Source: Moraxella haemolytica
Lineage (GTDB): Bacteria > Pseudomonadota > Gammaproteobacteria > Pseudomonadales > Moraxellaceae
Direction of reading: 5' to 3'
DNA: 64,000 bases
NCBI RefSeq assembly: GCF_030177935.1
Contig: NZ_CP089974.1
Span: 1,550,001 to 1,614,000, forward strand
The notes beneath the pieces are model-generated. The model was not told the origin of the DNA, did no database searches, and was given only the letters and a program-made list of their open reading frames with translations. How positions within the stretch are numbered: position 1 is the stretch's first letter; each line of letters begins with the position of its first letter. Positions 11,541-21,513 of the stretch are shown in pieces. Both the position numbers and the translations under genes were made by a program.

Positions 11541-13082
11541 TCAAGCAATCGGCGGTGTATAAGTCCCATTTTTGATATCATCTTTGATTCGTTCTGCCTC
11601 TGCCAAGACCTGTGATAACAAGGCTTTGACATTATCAAGAGTGGCAACAGGACTAAGCGTTGTCATTTTTAATGATTGCACATCACGCTTGCCGTCAATG
11701 ACACGAGTTACGCCAATATTAGCATCACCTTTGGCAAACAGTTCATCTGCCACATTTTGGTTGAGATTATCAATAAATTGGCTCGGATAATCTTTTGGCA
11801 TAACACGGAACAATACGCTAGCAAATTGTGGCTCTACCAATAGCTCCAAGTCATCGGTCGCTTTGATGTAATCTGCCACTTGACGAGTTAATTGCACACC
11901 ATGATCAATCATTGAACCATAAAGCCTCTCACCCAAAGCCTCAATGGTCAACCACAACTTCAACGCATCAAAACGGCGAGTGGTTTGTAGTGATTTTGAT
12001 ACCAGATTTGGCACGCCATGCTCTTCATCGTAGGCTGAATTTAAATACTCGGCTTCATAGTGCATAAAGCGATAATTTTTTTCATCTTTTAGTAGGAACG
12101 CACCGCACGAGATGCTTTGGAAAAAGTGCTTATGAAAATCCAGCGTTACCGAATCAGACAGCTCAATACCGCTCAACATATCACGATGGTTGTTAGACAA
12201 CAGCAACGCCCCGCCCCATGCCGCATCAATGTGTAGCCATGCCCCAACTTCATCACACAGTTTGCGGATTGTCCGAATGTCATCAATCGCCCCTGCGTCT
12301 GTTGTGCCAGCGGTTGCCACCACACACGCTATGATTTTGCCGTCATTTTTGAGCGTTTGTATTGTTTTGGCAAGAGCATCCGTATCCATTTGAGCATTGT
12401 TATTGACAGGCACAGCAACAACTGAAGCAAAACCCATGCCCATCATCGCCATATTTTTTTGGACACTAAAATGGGCGTTTTGTGAACAAATCACTTTTAC
12501 CTTCGCCAATGCGTCAGGTGGAATACCATCTTGTTGCACCGACCATTCTTTGCCATTATTTTGCCAGTTTTTGGCAATCGCCCAATCACGAGCAAGCAAC
12601 ACCCCCATCAAGTTAGACTGTGTCCCACCTGATGTGAATACCCCTGCTGTGCCTGTGCCATAGCCTGTTTTTTGGCGCAGGTAGTCAATCAGTTGCACCT
12701 CCATCAACGAGCCTGCAGGCGACTGGTCCCAAGAGTCCATAGATTGATTGGTGGCATTAATCAGCACTTCAGCAATCTGTGAGCTTACCATCGTTGGGCA
12801 ATGCAAATGGGCAAGCGAATGCGGATGATGCACTTTTAGGCTCTTATTTAAAAATAAATTGATGGCACGATTTAACGCCTCATCAAGTCCCAAACCCTCT
12901 TGGCTTGGCTGAAAGTTAATCGCTTGGCGTAGTTCGTTAATACTACCGCCTGTGTACATTTTATCTTCTTGCAACCAGTCAGCTACGGCTTTTACTGCCG
13001 TATTCATTGCATTTTGATAATCATTGACGGACTGTTCGTCATTACAAAACAGAGCTTTACGGTGTTGGGTAAGATTGGTCAT
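11541..13082 (-). CDS. ddc: L-2,4-diaminobutyrate decarboxylase
   Basis: This 513-residue group II PLP-dependent decarboxylase converts L-2,4-diaminobutyrate to 1,3-diaminopropane. The PLP lysine lies in [14 protein letters not shown], and the cofactor-ring residues lie in [33 protein letters not shown] is the usual substrate-entry segment. It could in principle be another decarboxylase of the glutamate/DOPA group, but the dat gene encoding the preceding enzyme lies upstream on the same strand. In relatives dat and ddc are adjacent; here the 8-kb hsd island sits between them. A TATAAT -10 box at 13117-13122 suggests ddc has its own promoter. Confidence 0.9.
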   Translation of the reverse strand: MTNLTQHRKALFCNDEQSVNDYQNAMNTAVKAVADWLQEDKMYTGGSINELRQAINFQPSQEGLGLDEALNRAINLFLNKSLKVHHPHSLAHLHCPTMVSSQIAEVLINATNQSMDSWDQSPAGSLMEVQLIDYLRQKTGYGTGTAGVFTSGGTQSNLMGVLLARDWAIAKNWQNNGKEWSVQQDGIPPDALAKVKVICSQNAHFSVQKNMAMMGMGFASVVAVPVNNNAQMDTDALAKTIQTLKNDGKIIACVVATAGTTDAGAIDDIRTIRKLCDEVGAWLHIDAAWGGALLLSNNHRDMLSGIELSDSVTLDFHKHFFQSISCGAFLLKDEKNYRFMHYEAEYLNSAYDEEHGVPNLVSKSLQTTRRFDALKLWLTIEALGERLYGSMIDHGVQLTRQVADYIKATDDLELLVEPQFASVLFRVMPKDYPSQFIDNLNQNVADELFAKGDANIGVTRVIDGKRDVQSLKMTTLSPVATLDNVKALLSQVLAEAERIKDDIKNGTYTPPIA

Positions 13083-13239
13083 TGTCTTCCTAATTCATGT
13101 TGATGGAAAATGACTTATTATAACACGGTTTTAAAATCAATCCATTTATTCGCCCTGCAACATCAAAAAAATAATAACAAGGTTATCCATCCTTAGCAAC
13201 TCAAACACCAAAAGCCAGACTGGTCAAACCCAATGACCA

Positions 13240-16200
13240 TCAAACATCACCACCCACCCCTTTAAATTTTTCCACAAACGCTACAATTTTCTGAAAAATA
13301 CTTTGTTTGGCAGTTAAATAATTGGGATTAAGCGGACTCATTTTTGGCAATACCGCATTTAAATCTGTACCGTTTTCGCTGGCATATTCTCGTTTTAGTG
13401 AAGTTATCAGGTAGCGTTTAGTAGCCTCCGTATTTAAATTATTTTCGCTAATGAGTTCATCGGCTTCGCGTTTTTGTTCGCTTTGGGCAAATTCATAAAA
13501 CTCACCAATAATACTTGGCTTATCAGGAATGCTATCCAAATCCGCTTGATTAATAAAATCCACCACCAAACCCTCTTTGGCACGATTACTGATACTTGCC
13601 CGAATGGTACGGCGAATTTCTTCTACCAATGCCGTCTTATCTTTGATTTTTTTGTGATGGTCAAAAACAAGTTCCAAAATATAATCCAAATTAATCTCTT
13701 GTGATTTTAGCAAATCCACTTCAAAAACCACATCATCCCAATCAATTTGGCTTTGATTTTGGTTTTCTGCCCCTTTTTGCTGACGAAGCCAATCACGAAT
13801 GTCATTATAAGTAGAACGATAATCTTGCACCACTCGCTCAGATGGCATTGGTATGGTTTGCATTGTAGCAAAATCATCATCGCTTAATTGAAATTTGGTT
13901 TTAAAATCCATTACCGCAGTTTCATCATTCAAATCAACTGTTTGTATTTCTTTGAGTGCGGTAAATTCATCATAATTTTGCAAAATATTTTCGGCACGCA
14001 AATATTCACCAAATAATTTGGCAAATTCTTTTTTGTCTTTTTCGGTTTCTATTTTTTCAGGGTCGGGGAATCGTTCATTTAATTCCTTGACAACTTCCAA
14101 ATAACCCCGCCGAGCCTCGCCTGTTTGGCTATCGGTATAGCCGTCCATATATTCTTGATAGCTTTTTTCCAATACCACATTTTTGGTATTTTTATCCCCA
14201 AATAAAGTAATGGCATCAATGGTGGCTTGTTCCAAATCACGAAAGGTAACGATATTGCCAAAAGATTTGGTGGCATCATAAATACGATTGGTGCGTGAAT
14301 AGGCTTGCATCAAACCGTGATAACGCAAATTCTTATCCACAAACAAAGTATTTAATGTCGGTGCATCAAATCCTGTTAAAAACATACCAACCACAATCAA
14401 TAAATCAATGTCTTGATTTTTTACGCGTTTGGCTAAATCACGATAATAGTTTTGAAATTCTCGGCTTTCTACGCTGTAATTGCTTTGAAATAGAGCGTTA
14501 TAATCATTAATGGCGGACTGCAAAAACTCTTTGGCACTGCTATTCATTGCCGTTAATTCAAAGCCCTCATCTTCAATATCACCAACCGCATCTTGGGCTT
14601 CATTGGCAGAAAATGAAAAAATGGTCGCTATTTTTAAAGGTTTTTCTTGGTCTTTTTGCAATTCTTTAAAAGCCTCATAATAGGCTTTGGCGGCATCAAC
14701 TGAACTTACCGCAAACATTGCATTAAACCCCTTACCACCTGCATTTAAACGATGGGTTTTATGTTTAAAATTATCCAAAATATATTGGCTGATTTTGGTA
14801 ATTCGCTCGGGGTGTAAAAGTGCTTGCTTGGTTTCAAATGCCGGCAATTTATTTAAATCTTGTTCGCTCTCTAAGGATTTGAATTGTGGGCGAACATCAT
14901 TATAATCCACTTTAAATTTTAAAACTTTTTCATCACGAATCGCATCAGTAATCACATAAGAATGTAACTGGCGACCAAAAACGCTGGCAGTAGTTTCTGC
15001 ACCCAAAGCATTTTGTGGAAAAATAGGCGTGCCTGTAAAACCAAATTGACAAAACTTTTTGAATTTTTTATTTAAATTCTTTTGTGCTTCGCCAAATTGT
15101 GAGCGGTGACATTCATCAAAAATAAACACCACTTGTTTTTGATAAATCGGTAGATTATCTTCCGATTTCATCAGATTGTTGAGTTTTTGAATGGTGGTTA
15201 CGATGATTTTGTTATCATCTTTTTGCAAATTGCGTTTTAGCCCTGCGGTACTTTCTGAACCATTGACACTATCAGGACTAAACCTTTGATATTCTTTCAT
15301 CGTTTGATAATCCAAATCTTTTCTGTCCACCACAAAAAAGACCTTATCAATAAAATTCAGCTCTGTTGCCAAACGGGCTGCCTTAAAACTGGTCAGCGTC
15401 TTGCCTGAACCTGTGGTATGCCAAATATAACCGCCACTTTCTAAACTTCCCCAGTTTTTGGTTAAATGCGTATTTTTAATTTTCCACAAAATTCGCTCCA
15501 CCGCTGCAATTTGGTAAGGTCGCATAATCAATAGCGTATCACTACTATCAAATACCGAATACTGCAATAACACACGCAATAAGGTATCTTTTTGAAAGAA
15601 TGTGGCAGTAAAATCCTTTAAATCTTTGATTGGGTGATTATCAGACCTTGCCCAATTCATTGTAAAATCAAAGCTGTGTTTGTTTCGCTTGGTGGTATTG
15701 GCAAAATAACGCGTATCTGTGCCATTACTAATCACAAAAATTTGTAAAAATTTAAATAAAGAATTATCTGAATTAAAACTCTCTTTGCTATAACGATGGA
15801 TTTGATTGAAAGCCTCACGAATGGCAACGCCTCGTTTTTTGAGTTCAATTTGAATCAAAGGCAAACCATTGACCAAAATCGTAACATCGTAGCGGTTTTT
15901 GTGATTGCCTGTTTGTTCAAATTGATTGATGACTTGCACAAAATTGCGGGCAATGTTCTTTTTGTCCAGCAAATAAATGTTTTGGATACGCCCATCATCA
16001 AAGACAAAATCACAAATATAATCATCGTGAATTTTACGGGTTTTTTGGATAATATTTTCGGACGGCACATCCAAATATTCTGCGACAAAACGCTCCCATT
16101 CTTTATCCAAAAACACAACATTATTGAGTTTTTGTAATTGCTCACGCACATTTGCCAAGAGTCTAGCTTGGCTAGTTAAATCACGGCGATATTCATAACC

Positions 16201-16341
16201 TTGATTGATTAAATCTTCAATCAATTCTTTTTCCAAAGCACTTTCACTTTGATAACTGGCACCCGATTGGTCAATTTTTTCGTATTTGTCCAAAACAATA
16301 AAATGATTGGTTTCGGCGATGGGGGTGGTTTGGGTGGTCAT
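13240..16341 (-). CDS. hsdR: Type I restriction enzyme, R subunit
   Basis: At 1033 residues this is a full-length HsdR. It couples ATP-driven DNA translocation to cleavage. An N-terminal PD-(D/E)xK nuclease domain includes [20 protein letters not shown], with the E-x-K of the active site. The SF2 helicase motor shows Walker [14 protein letters not shown], the DEAD-type box [12 protein letters not shown] and motif [12 protein letters not shown] helical C-terminal domain follows. AGGA lies 8 bases before the ATG. The gene is downstream of abi on the same strand but separated by 158 bases holding its own promoter and an opposing small RNA, so restriction can be regulated apart from methylation. 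Confidence 0.96.
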   Translation of the reverse strand: MTTQTTPIAETNHFIVLDKYEKIDQSGASYQSESALEKELIEDLINQGYEYRRDLTSQARLLANVREQLQKLNNVVFLDKEWERFVAEYLDVPSENIIQKTRKIHDDYICDFVFDDGRIQNIYLLDKKNIARNFVQVINQFEQTGNHKNRYDVTILVNGLPLIQIELKKRGVAIREAFNQIHRYSKESFNSDNSLFKFLQIFVISNGTDTRYFANTTKRNKHSFDFTMNWARSDNHPIKDLKDFTATFFQKDTLLRVLLQYSVFDSSDTLLIMRPYQIAAVERILWKIKNTHLTKNWGSLESGGYIWHTTGSGKTLTSFKAARLATELNFIDKVFFVVDRKDLDYQTMKEYQRFSPDSVNGSESTAGLKRNLQKDDNKIIVTTIQKLNNLMKSEDNLPIYQKQVVFIFDECHRSQFGEAQKNLNKKFKKFCQFGFTGTPIFPQNALGAETTASVFGRQLHSYVITDAIRDEKVLKFKVDYNDVRPQFKSLESEQDLNKLPAFETKQALLHPERITKISQYILDNFKHKTHRLNAGGKGFNAMFAVSSVDAAKAYYEAFKELQKDQEKPLKIATIFSFSANEAQDAVGDIEDEGFELTAMNSSAKEFLQSAINDYNALFQSNYSVESREFQNYYRDLAKRVKNQDIDLLIVVGMFLTGFDAPTLNTLFVDKNLRYHGLMQAYSRTNRIYDATKSFGNIVTFRDLEQATIDAITLFGDKNTKNVVLEKSYQEYMDGYTDSQTGEARRGYLEVVKELNERFPDPEKIETEKDKKEFAKLFGEYLRAENILQNYDEFTALKEIQTVDLNDETAVMDFKTKFQLSDDDFATMQTIPMPSERVVQDYRSTYNDIRDWLRQQKGAENQNQSQIDWDDVVFEVDLLKSQEINLDYILELVFDHHKKIKDKTALVEEIRRTIRASISNRAKEGLVVDFINQADLDSIPDKPSIIGEFYEFAQSEQKREADELISENNLNTEATKRYLITSLKREYASENGTDLNAVLPKMSPLNPNYLTAKQSIFQKIVAFVEKFKGVGGDV

Positions 16342-16353
16342 CTTTATTCCTAT

Positions 16354-16390
16354 TTATGGCGATTACATTATATGGCGACATATAGCGACA
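16354..16390 (-). promoter_or_regulatory. hsdR promoter region with three TGTCGC-like repeats
   Basis: Read on the minus strand, a perfect -10 hexamer TATAAT lies at 16372-16367, about 25 bases before the hsdR ATG. No recognisable -35 is present at the right distance. Three related repeats overlap it: TGTCGCTATA, TGTCGCCATA and ATCGCCATAA, at 16381-16390, 16371-16380 and 16354-16363. Repeats across a -10 box suggest binding by a regulator, possibly an activator given the missing -35. The regulator is unknown. Confidence 0.5.
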
Positions 16391-16397
16391 TTTTTGC

Positions 16398-16426
16398 TTG
16401 ACAATCTAAGGATACTTAGATACAAT
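16398..16426 (+). promoter_or_regulatory. Consensus sigma-70 promoter driving the small RNA
   Basis: TTGACA (16398-16403, perfect -35) and TACAAT (16421-16426, one mismatch in the -10) are separated by exactly 17 bases. It points rightwards, opposite to all hsd genes, and no protein gene lies downstream on that strand. The expected start site is near 16433. Confidence 0.8.
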
Positions 16427-16432
16427 ATTGTC

Positions 16433-16495
16433 CAACAACTCCCCTAGTTTTGCCAACCTAAGTGGTTGGGGTTCAAGGCTAGGGGCTTTCTTTTG
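16433..16495 (+). ncRNA. Candidate AbiF-associated small structured RNA
   Basis: From the predicted start near 16433 the transcript folds into nested stems. The outer stem is CCCCTAG (16441-16447) with CTAGGGG (16479-16485). The inner stem is CCAACC (16453-16458) with GGTTGG (16464-16469), closed by a 5-base loop. A U-rich run CTTTCTTTT follows the outer stem, so it should self-terminate near 16495. The 5' end (TCCAAC, 16431-16436) could also pair with GTTGG, giving an alternative fold or pseudoknot. It ends 5 bases before the stop codon of the convergent AbiF/AbiD-like gene. Small structured RNAs beside AbiF-type genes are a known association (the abiF RNA motif, from memory). Identity with that motif is inferred. 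Confidence 0.65.
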
Positions 16496-16499
16496 CTTA

Positions 16500-17420
16500 T
16501 TATTTGGATTTGTGCCAGAGCTTCCAAGCTGTTGGCTCAATATCTACGCCCATTTGGTGCAAGCTCACAGCACCATTTTTTACTTGCGGAAACTCGTTCA
16601 ATAGAGCCAAAAATCGCTCACCCCAAGTAGAATTTGGGCAAATCACATCAAGCATTCTTTTCATCAAACAAAAATACACAAACATATTTTTACTATTTAA
16701 TTGCCGAAATTCAGGCTCTAGACCTTTTAAATTTGCACTAAATACCATATTTCTATTCCATAATCTGCCATGATGAGCAGAAATATTGCGAATAAGGTTA
16801 AAAGCGTGTAAATGGGTTTGTAAATGTGTGCCACTTTTTAGATGATAAAGCTTGGCAATTTTGTCTTTATCTTCTGATTTCATTCCTTTATACAACTTGG
16901 ACATTGTACCAAAATCCCAAATTTCACTGACCACCCAAATAGGCATATCGTCATAATATTGATGATGATGCTTAACAAAACTGTTGTGCTTTTCTCTTTC
17001 TAATAATTTTTCGTGAGTGTCTAGCCATTCTGCGTGATTAAATTTATCATTAAAATATTGGCTATCTTTATAGGCTGTTGCACCATATTCCCCAAGCACA
17101 TAACTGATATTGGTTCTTAGGGCAATCTCTATACGCTCCAAAGCGTCTAAGGCAAGATGTCGCAACTTTTTATCAAAAATATAAAGTTTTCTAACATCAT
17201 CAAACTCACTATCAGCAATAAAATCATCCAAACGAGATTTTGGCTGCCTCAAATCTTTTTGGCGAAATGAATAAAAGTACCCACTAAGCCGATAATAACC
17301 GATATTCTTTAAATATTTCTTTGCATTATTCTCATCAATAATAATCAATCCACGAGATTTTAATAAAGCAAGTTGCTCATCAAAGTTTTTCCAAGTTTTT
17401 GGTGCTCTTTTTTGGGTCAT
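16500..17420 (-). CDS. Abi_2-family (AbiD/AbiF-like) abortive-infection protein with HEPN motif
   Basis: With the ATG at 17420 the product has 306 residues. A TTG at 17438 would overlap hsdS and is rejected. The N-terminal part carries the family pattern EQLALLKSRGLIII and IGYYRLSGYFYSF. The HEPN ribonuclease signature R-x4-H is present as RNISAHHGRLWNR near residue 210. Such proteins are thought to cut RNA and stop growth or phage multiplication when released from control. It starts one base after the hsdS stop codon, so it is translationally coupled to the type I operon. A structured RNA gene converges on its 3' end and is the likely antidote or cofactor. Confidence 0.85.
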   Translation of the reverse strand: MTQKRAPKTWKNFDEQLALLKSRGLIIIDENNAKKYLKNIGYYRLSGYFYSFRQKDLRQPKSRLDDFIADSEFDDVRKLYIFDKKLRHLALDALERIEIALRTNISYVLGEYGATAYKDSQYFNDKFNHAEWLDTHEKLLEREKHNSFVKHHHQYYDDMPIWVVSEIWDFGTMSKLYKGMKSEDKDKIAKLYHLKSGTHLQTHLHAFNLIRNISAHHGRLWNRNMVFSANLKGLEPEFRQLNSKNMFVYFCLMKRMLDVICPNSTWGERFLALLNEFPQVKNGAVSLHQMGVDIEPTAWKLWHKSK

Positions 17421-17421
17421 T

Positions 17422-18674
17422 TTATGATTCCATATCAAAATTCAAAAGCAACTCCCGATAATATTCATATTGCTTTTGACGCAGTTCAATTTCACGGGGC
17501 AGACCTTCGCTAATGGAGTGGGTCAATGTTTCAAATTTATCCAATATCTCTACAATTTGGGTTTGGATTTCTAGGGGTGGGATTGGGATTTTGTAATCTA
17601 AAATCATCTCCTTGCTCCCTCGTGGCATTTTTGCCCCTTTGGCGTGTTGCATATTGTAAGCAAAAAATTTATCATCGGATAAAACTTGATATAAATATCT
17701 TGAATTAACAGAATTATCCGTCAAATGAATGACCAAAACATCTCCACTTGCTCCACCATCATTATTGGCTTGCCATATCTTTTTTAAATATGGACGAATA
17801 TTACCAATCAAAATATCATCTTTAAAATAAGCTGCAACATTACCCTTTTCTGGAATATGATTGGATAGTGTTTTGCCTTGTTTATTTTGCAACAAATTAT
17901 CCACGCCCACATAGTTTTGGTCATTAAGGCTATTTGCTTTAATTCTGGTTTTTGAATAATAAGCAATCTCCCCCAGAGTTTTCCAAACTATTGTTCCCAG
18001 AGAGAGAGAGACGACTCTAATTGCGATGAATTATCAAATGACAATAATGTATCACGATAATAAGTATATTGCTTTCGCCTTAATTCCAGTTCTTTTTGCA
18101 ATTCTCTTTCTAATTCACTTTCCAAAGCGGTAAATGCGTCCAAAATTTGGACGATTTTTTGTTGGACTGGTAGGGGCGGGATTGGGATTTTGATTTTTGC
18201 CAATTCTTTCATAGGAACACTCTTAACAGTTCCTCCTGCCGATTTGGATAAAAAATCATTGCGAATATTCTCACTTTCAAATAAATAAAGTAAAAATTTT
18301 GATAAAATTTTATCTGGAATTGGCTTGATTGAATAAACCCCCTCTTTGATATTCCAATTCTTTGGCTCTTCTGTAATAATTGCCACAGTTCCTATTGTTC
18401 CAGTTCCAGAAAATAAAATATCACCAACTTCTAAATTAGAGCGATTATTGCACAATCTTAATGCTTCATCGTTTAATTTATCAGTTTTTTCTGTAAAAAC
18501 AATATCGTGATTTTGCAATTCTCTAATTGTTACATAATAATTTGTTGCATCACCTGTATTTAATTGAAAAAATTGTCTTGGGTTTAATCCTGTTTTGATT
18601 GAAAAACAAACCTCTCCCAAAGTTTTCCATTCCACTGATTGCCCATTTAAGAGATTTTTAATCAAGGTGTGCAT
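17422..18674 (-). CDS. hsdS: Type I restriction-modification S subunit, split by a dinucleotide-repeat frameshift
   Basis: HsdS gives DNA sequence specificity to HsdM and HsdR. The first frame runs from the ATG at 18674 to a stop at 17988, giving 228 residues: target domain 1 from VEWKTLGEV, then a conserved helix (IPIPPLPVQQKIVQILDAF). It breaks just after a (TC)6T tract. The next frame stays open through the tract and reads GTIVWKTLGEIAYYSKTR, exactly the start of a second target domain, and ends at 17422 after a second conserved helix (IPIPPLEIQTQIVEILDKF). Losing one TC unit, or gaining two, would join both halves into one protein of about 417 residues. The first frame alone is a one-domain S protein that might dimerise. 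Its ATG overlaps the rhuM stop as TAATG. Confidence 0.9.
17999..18011 (-). repeat. Dinucleotide tract (TC)6T inside hsdS
   Basis: On the plus strand this reads AGAGAGAGAGAGA. It lies exactly where the hsdS frame breaks, between the first conserved helix and the second target domain, where a length change alters only the linker. Slippage by one unit changes the frame. Confidence 0.85.
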
Positions 18675-19696
18675 TATTTTTTACTCGCTTTTTTGGCTTG
18701 TCGTTCTAGGGATTTTAGTTGATTTAATTCATCATCAGCTAAGCCCACGCTTTCTAGATATGCCATCTCCACAGATGATAAGGTTTTGGCTTGATATGCC
18801 CGATATTCTGCCAATGCTTTTTTATTAGCCATCTCACGACTAACCACGCCAGTACCTTGCAATACCCCTTTGCCATAAGTGGTGGCAAACTTATCTAATT
18901 CATCAATCCAATCTTGCATATACATTGGCACTCGTTCACTGGCTTTGATTTCTGCCAAATCAAAAAAAGCTGAGACCAAGCGATTAAGGCGAAACAGTTC
19001 ATCTTCTGTTAAATAATTTTTGGCGATTTTGATTTCATTTAAAGTTGGTATTGCCCCTTTAAAAGTTGTTAATCCCATAAAATCTTTTGAACTATCCGCT
19101 CGCTCAAAAATAATCTCTGGTGCTGTATGTTCGTGAACCGCATAATGTAATTTATTTTGGACGGTTTTAAAAAATAATGAACTTTTTTCGCTTTTTGGGT
19201 CATAATCTTGACTGGTTGCATACAAATCCAAAACTTGCCGATACAATGCCTTTTCACTAGAACGAATGTCTCGAATGCGGTTTAATAATTCTAGCCAATA
19301 ATCTCCTCCGCCTGCTCCTTTTAGGCGTTCATCGTCCATTGTAAAGCCTTTAACAAGGTATTCGCTCAATCGTTCAGTTGCCCACTTACGAAACTCTGTA
19401 CCTCGTGTGGAACGCACACGATAACCAATGGCAATAATCACAGGCAGGGCATAGAACTTCTTTTGCCGACTGACTTGCCGACTGCCTTCGGTTTGAACTT
19501 GTAAGTATTGCTTACAAGTTGAAATTTCATCAAGCTCGCTCTCTTGGTAAATTGCCTTAATATGCTGTGTAATTGCTTGTGGTGTGGTTTGGTAAAGCTT
19601 AGCAATTTGGGCTTGTGTTAGCCATATTTGTTCATCAAAGCGTTGCAGAGAAAATTGTGATTTGCCATCATCGGTTGTATATAAAACAATGTCCAT
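18674..19696 (-). CDS. rhuM: RhuM-family protein
   Basis: With the ATG at 19696 the product has 340 residues. It starts one base after the hsdM stop, and an upstream start within hsdM is rejected. The N-terminal part has a helix-turn-helix-like stretch (WLTQAQIAKLYQTTPQAITQ), followed by the RhuM core (STCKQYLQVQTEGSRQVSR, IAIGYRVRSTRGTEFRKWA). The C-terminus is Lys-rich. RhuM was named from a Salmonella pathogenicity island, but its function is not established. Members often lie inside type I restriction operons, as here, between hsdM and hsdS. Its stop overlaps the hsdS start by one base, so it is tied to expression of the specificity subunit. A regulatory or accessory role is an inference. 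Confidence 0.9.
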   Translation of the reverse strand: MDIVLYTTDDGKSQFSLQRFDEQIWLTQAQIAKLYQTTPQAITQHIKAIYQESELDEISTCKQYLQVQTEGSRQVSRQKKFYALPVIIAIGYRVRSTRGTEFRKWATERLSEYLVKGFTMDDERLKGAGGGDYWLELLNRIRDIRSSEKALYRQVLDLYATSQDYDPKSEKSSLFFKTVQNKLHYAVHEHTAPEIIFERADSSKDFMGLTTFKGAIPTLNEIKIAKNYLTEDELFRLNRLVSAFFDLAEIKASERVPMYMQDWIDELDKFATTYGKGVLQGTGVVSREMANKKALAEYRAYQAKTLSSVEMAYLESVGLADDELNQLKSLERQAKKASKK

Positions 19697-19697
19697 C

Positions 19698-21242
19698 TTA
19701 CATCTCAATCTTTTTGATAATCTCATCAATACTTTGGCGTAAAGTGGTAATTTTGCTCACCGTTTGGCGGATATCTTCGTTTAAGACGGTAATATCAATC
19801 ACTTCTCTGGTATCTTCGGCCTCTACATAGCTGGATACAGAAAGATTATAATCATTGCTCGCAATTTGATTGTTTTCAATATTGGCACTAAAATGGGCGA
19901 TTTGGCTTTTGTCGGCAAAGATTTGTAGAATTTGGGCGATATTCTCATCGGTCAAAACATTATTATTGGTTTCTTTTTTAAATAATTTACTGGCATCAAT
20001 AAATTGAATTTGGTTGCTTGTTTTGTGTTTGGACAACACCAAAATATTGACCGCAATGCTTGTACCAAAAAACAGATTGGGAGCAAGTGCAATCACCGTT
20101 TCTACAAAATTATTATCAACTAAGTATTTGCGGATTTTGGCTTCTGCTCCGCCACGATAAAAAATCCCTGGAAAAGTAACAATCGCCGCCCGCCCTTTGG
20201 CAGACAGATAATTTAAAGCGTGCATAATAAAAGCAAAATCGGCTTTTGACTTTGGAGCGAGTACGCCAGCAGGGGCAAAACGGTCATCATTGATTAAGGT
20301 GGGGTCGTCCGAGCCAATCCAATTAATCGAATAAGGCGGATTGGACACAATGGCATCAAAAGGCTTGCCATCACCAAACTCTGGTGTTAGTAGAGTATCA
20401 CCCAAAGCAATTTCAAACTTGTCATAATTGATGTTATGCAAAAACATATTCATTCGGGCAAGGTTATAAGTGGTGTGGTTAATCTCTTGCCCAAAAAAGC
20501 CATCTTGAATGATGTGTTCATCAAATTGTTTTTTAGCTTGTAATAACAGCGAACCTGACCCACAAGCAGGGTCATAGATTTTATTAATGCTGGTTTGACC
20601 GTGTAAAGCCAATTGGGCAATTAATTTAGAAACATTTTGTGGGGTAAAAAATTCACCGCCCGATTTGCCTGCATTGGCAGCATAATTGGAAATCAAAAAT
20701 TCATAAGCATCGCCAAACAAATCAATCTGATTGTCCTTAAAATCACCAAAATTCAAGCCTTCCACGCCTTTTAGAACAGCCGCCAACTGTCTGTTTTTGT
20801 CGGCAACGGTGTTACCTAGTCGGCTAGATGTGGTATCAAAATCAGCAAACAAACCTTTGATATCTCGTTCAGATTCAAAGCCATTGGCGGACGATTCAAT
20901 GGCATCAAAAATGGCTTTTAAATCGGTGTTAAGGTTAGGGTTGTCGTTGGCATTTTTGGCGACATTTTCAAATAATTGGCTAGGATAAATAAAATAGCCT
21001 TTGGTTTTTATGGTATCTTCTTTGATTTGTGCCAAAATCGAGCTATCATCAGGAAAACTGGCATAATCTACGCTATCATCTCCTGCTTCAATATAAGCAG
21101 AAAAATTCTCACTGATGAAGCGGTAAAAGAGCGTGCCTAATACATATTGTTTAAAATCCCAACCATCTACCGCCCCACGCACCTCGTTGGCAATTTGCCA
21201 GATGCGGCGTTGTAATTCGGCTCGTTGCTGTTGTGCCGTCAT
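19698..21242 (-). CDS. hsdM: Type I restriction-modification methyltransferase, M subunit
   Basis: The 514-residue product is an N6-adenine DNA methyltransferase. The N-terminal helical domain ([20 protein letters not shown]) precedes the catalytic domain with [17 protein letters not shown]-binding motif [15 protein letters not shown] and catalytic motif NPPY in [12 protein letters not shown]. The C-terminal helix contacts HsdS. It is the first gene of the hsdM-rhuM-hsdS-abi operon. The 270-bp gap upstream should hold the operon promoter, though I see no clear consensus box. Confidence 0.97.
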   Translation of the reverse strand: MTAQQQRAELQRRIWQIANEVRGAVDGWDFKQYVLGTLFYRFISENFSAYIEAGDDSVDYASFPDDSSILAQIKEDTIKTKGYFIYPSQLFENVAKNANDNPNLNTDLKAIFDAIESSANGFESERDIKGLFADFDTTSSRLGNTVADKNRQLAAVLKGVEGLNFGDFKDNQIDLFGDAYEFLISNYAANAGKSGGEFFTPQNVSKLIAQLALHGQTSINKIYDPACGSGSLLLQAKKQFDEHIIQDGFFGQEINHTTYNLARMNMFLHNINYDKFEIALGDTLLTPEFGDGKPFDAIVSNPPYSINWIGSDDPTLINDDRFAPAGVLAPKSKADFAFIMHALNYLSAKGRAAIVTFPGIFYRGGAEAKIRKYLVDNNFVETVIALAPNLFFGTSIAVNILVLSKHKTSNQIQFIDASKLFKKETNNNVLTDENIAQILQIFADKSQIAHFSANIENNQIASNDYNLSVSSYVEAEDTREVIDITVLNEDIRQTVSKITTLRQSIDEIIKKIEM

Positions 21243-21462
21243 GACTCATATCCCTTAACAATAAAAATCAAAGTATTTAATTTACCATACATCTTATGAT
21301 AGATCTTATAAAAACTATCTGCATTGCCAATAATCATGTTGAGCTTGTTGTTTTGGCTCTCATAAAGCATAGATGGTATCTATCTTTATGTCTTTAGCCA
21401 AACCACCCAAAATCACCCATGTTGATTTAGGCACACTTAATCTAAAAATTATACCACAAAAA

Positions 21463-21490
21463 AACAAGGCACTCCAAAGAATGCCTTGTT
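21463..21490 (-). terminator. Rho-independent terminator after dat
   Basis: The stem AACAAGGCA / TGCCTTGTT is followed on the minus strand by a run of eight T bases. It closes the dat transcript before the hsd island. Confidence 0.9.
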
Positions 21491-21513
21491 GAATCTAAAA
21501 CCAAATAAAGAGC

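Noticed and set aside
13083-13239. Attachment-site or direct-repeat boundary of the hsd island
   Set aside because: I compared both flanks by eye and found no matching repeat and no integrase gene.
16441-16485. The nested hairpin as a terminator of the abi transcript
   Set aside because: The T-rich run is on the plus strand only; on the minus strand the stem is followed by AGTTGTTGGAC, so it would not terminate abi efficiently.
17422-17910. The downstream hsdS part as a separate gene starting at the GTG at 17910
   Set aside because: The same frame is open upstream to the TC tract and encodes the conserved start of the second target domain; no ribosome site precedes 17910.
19463-19486. 12-bp tandem repeat in rhuM
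   Set aside because: It encodes the conserved SRQVSRQ stretch of the family and is too short (two near-copies) to suggest slippage.
19496-19520. Perfect 10-bp inverted repeat inside rhuM
   Set aside because: It lies in conserved coding sequence (STCKQYLQVQTEG) and is explained by the codons used; no sign of inversion.
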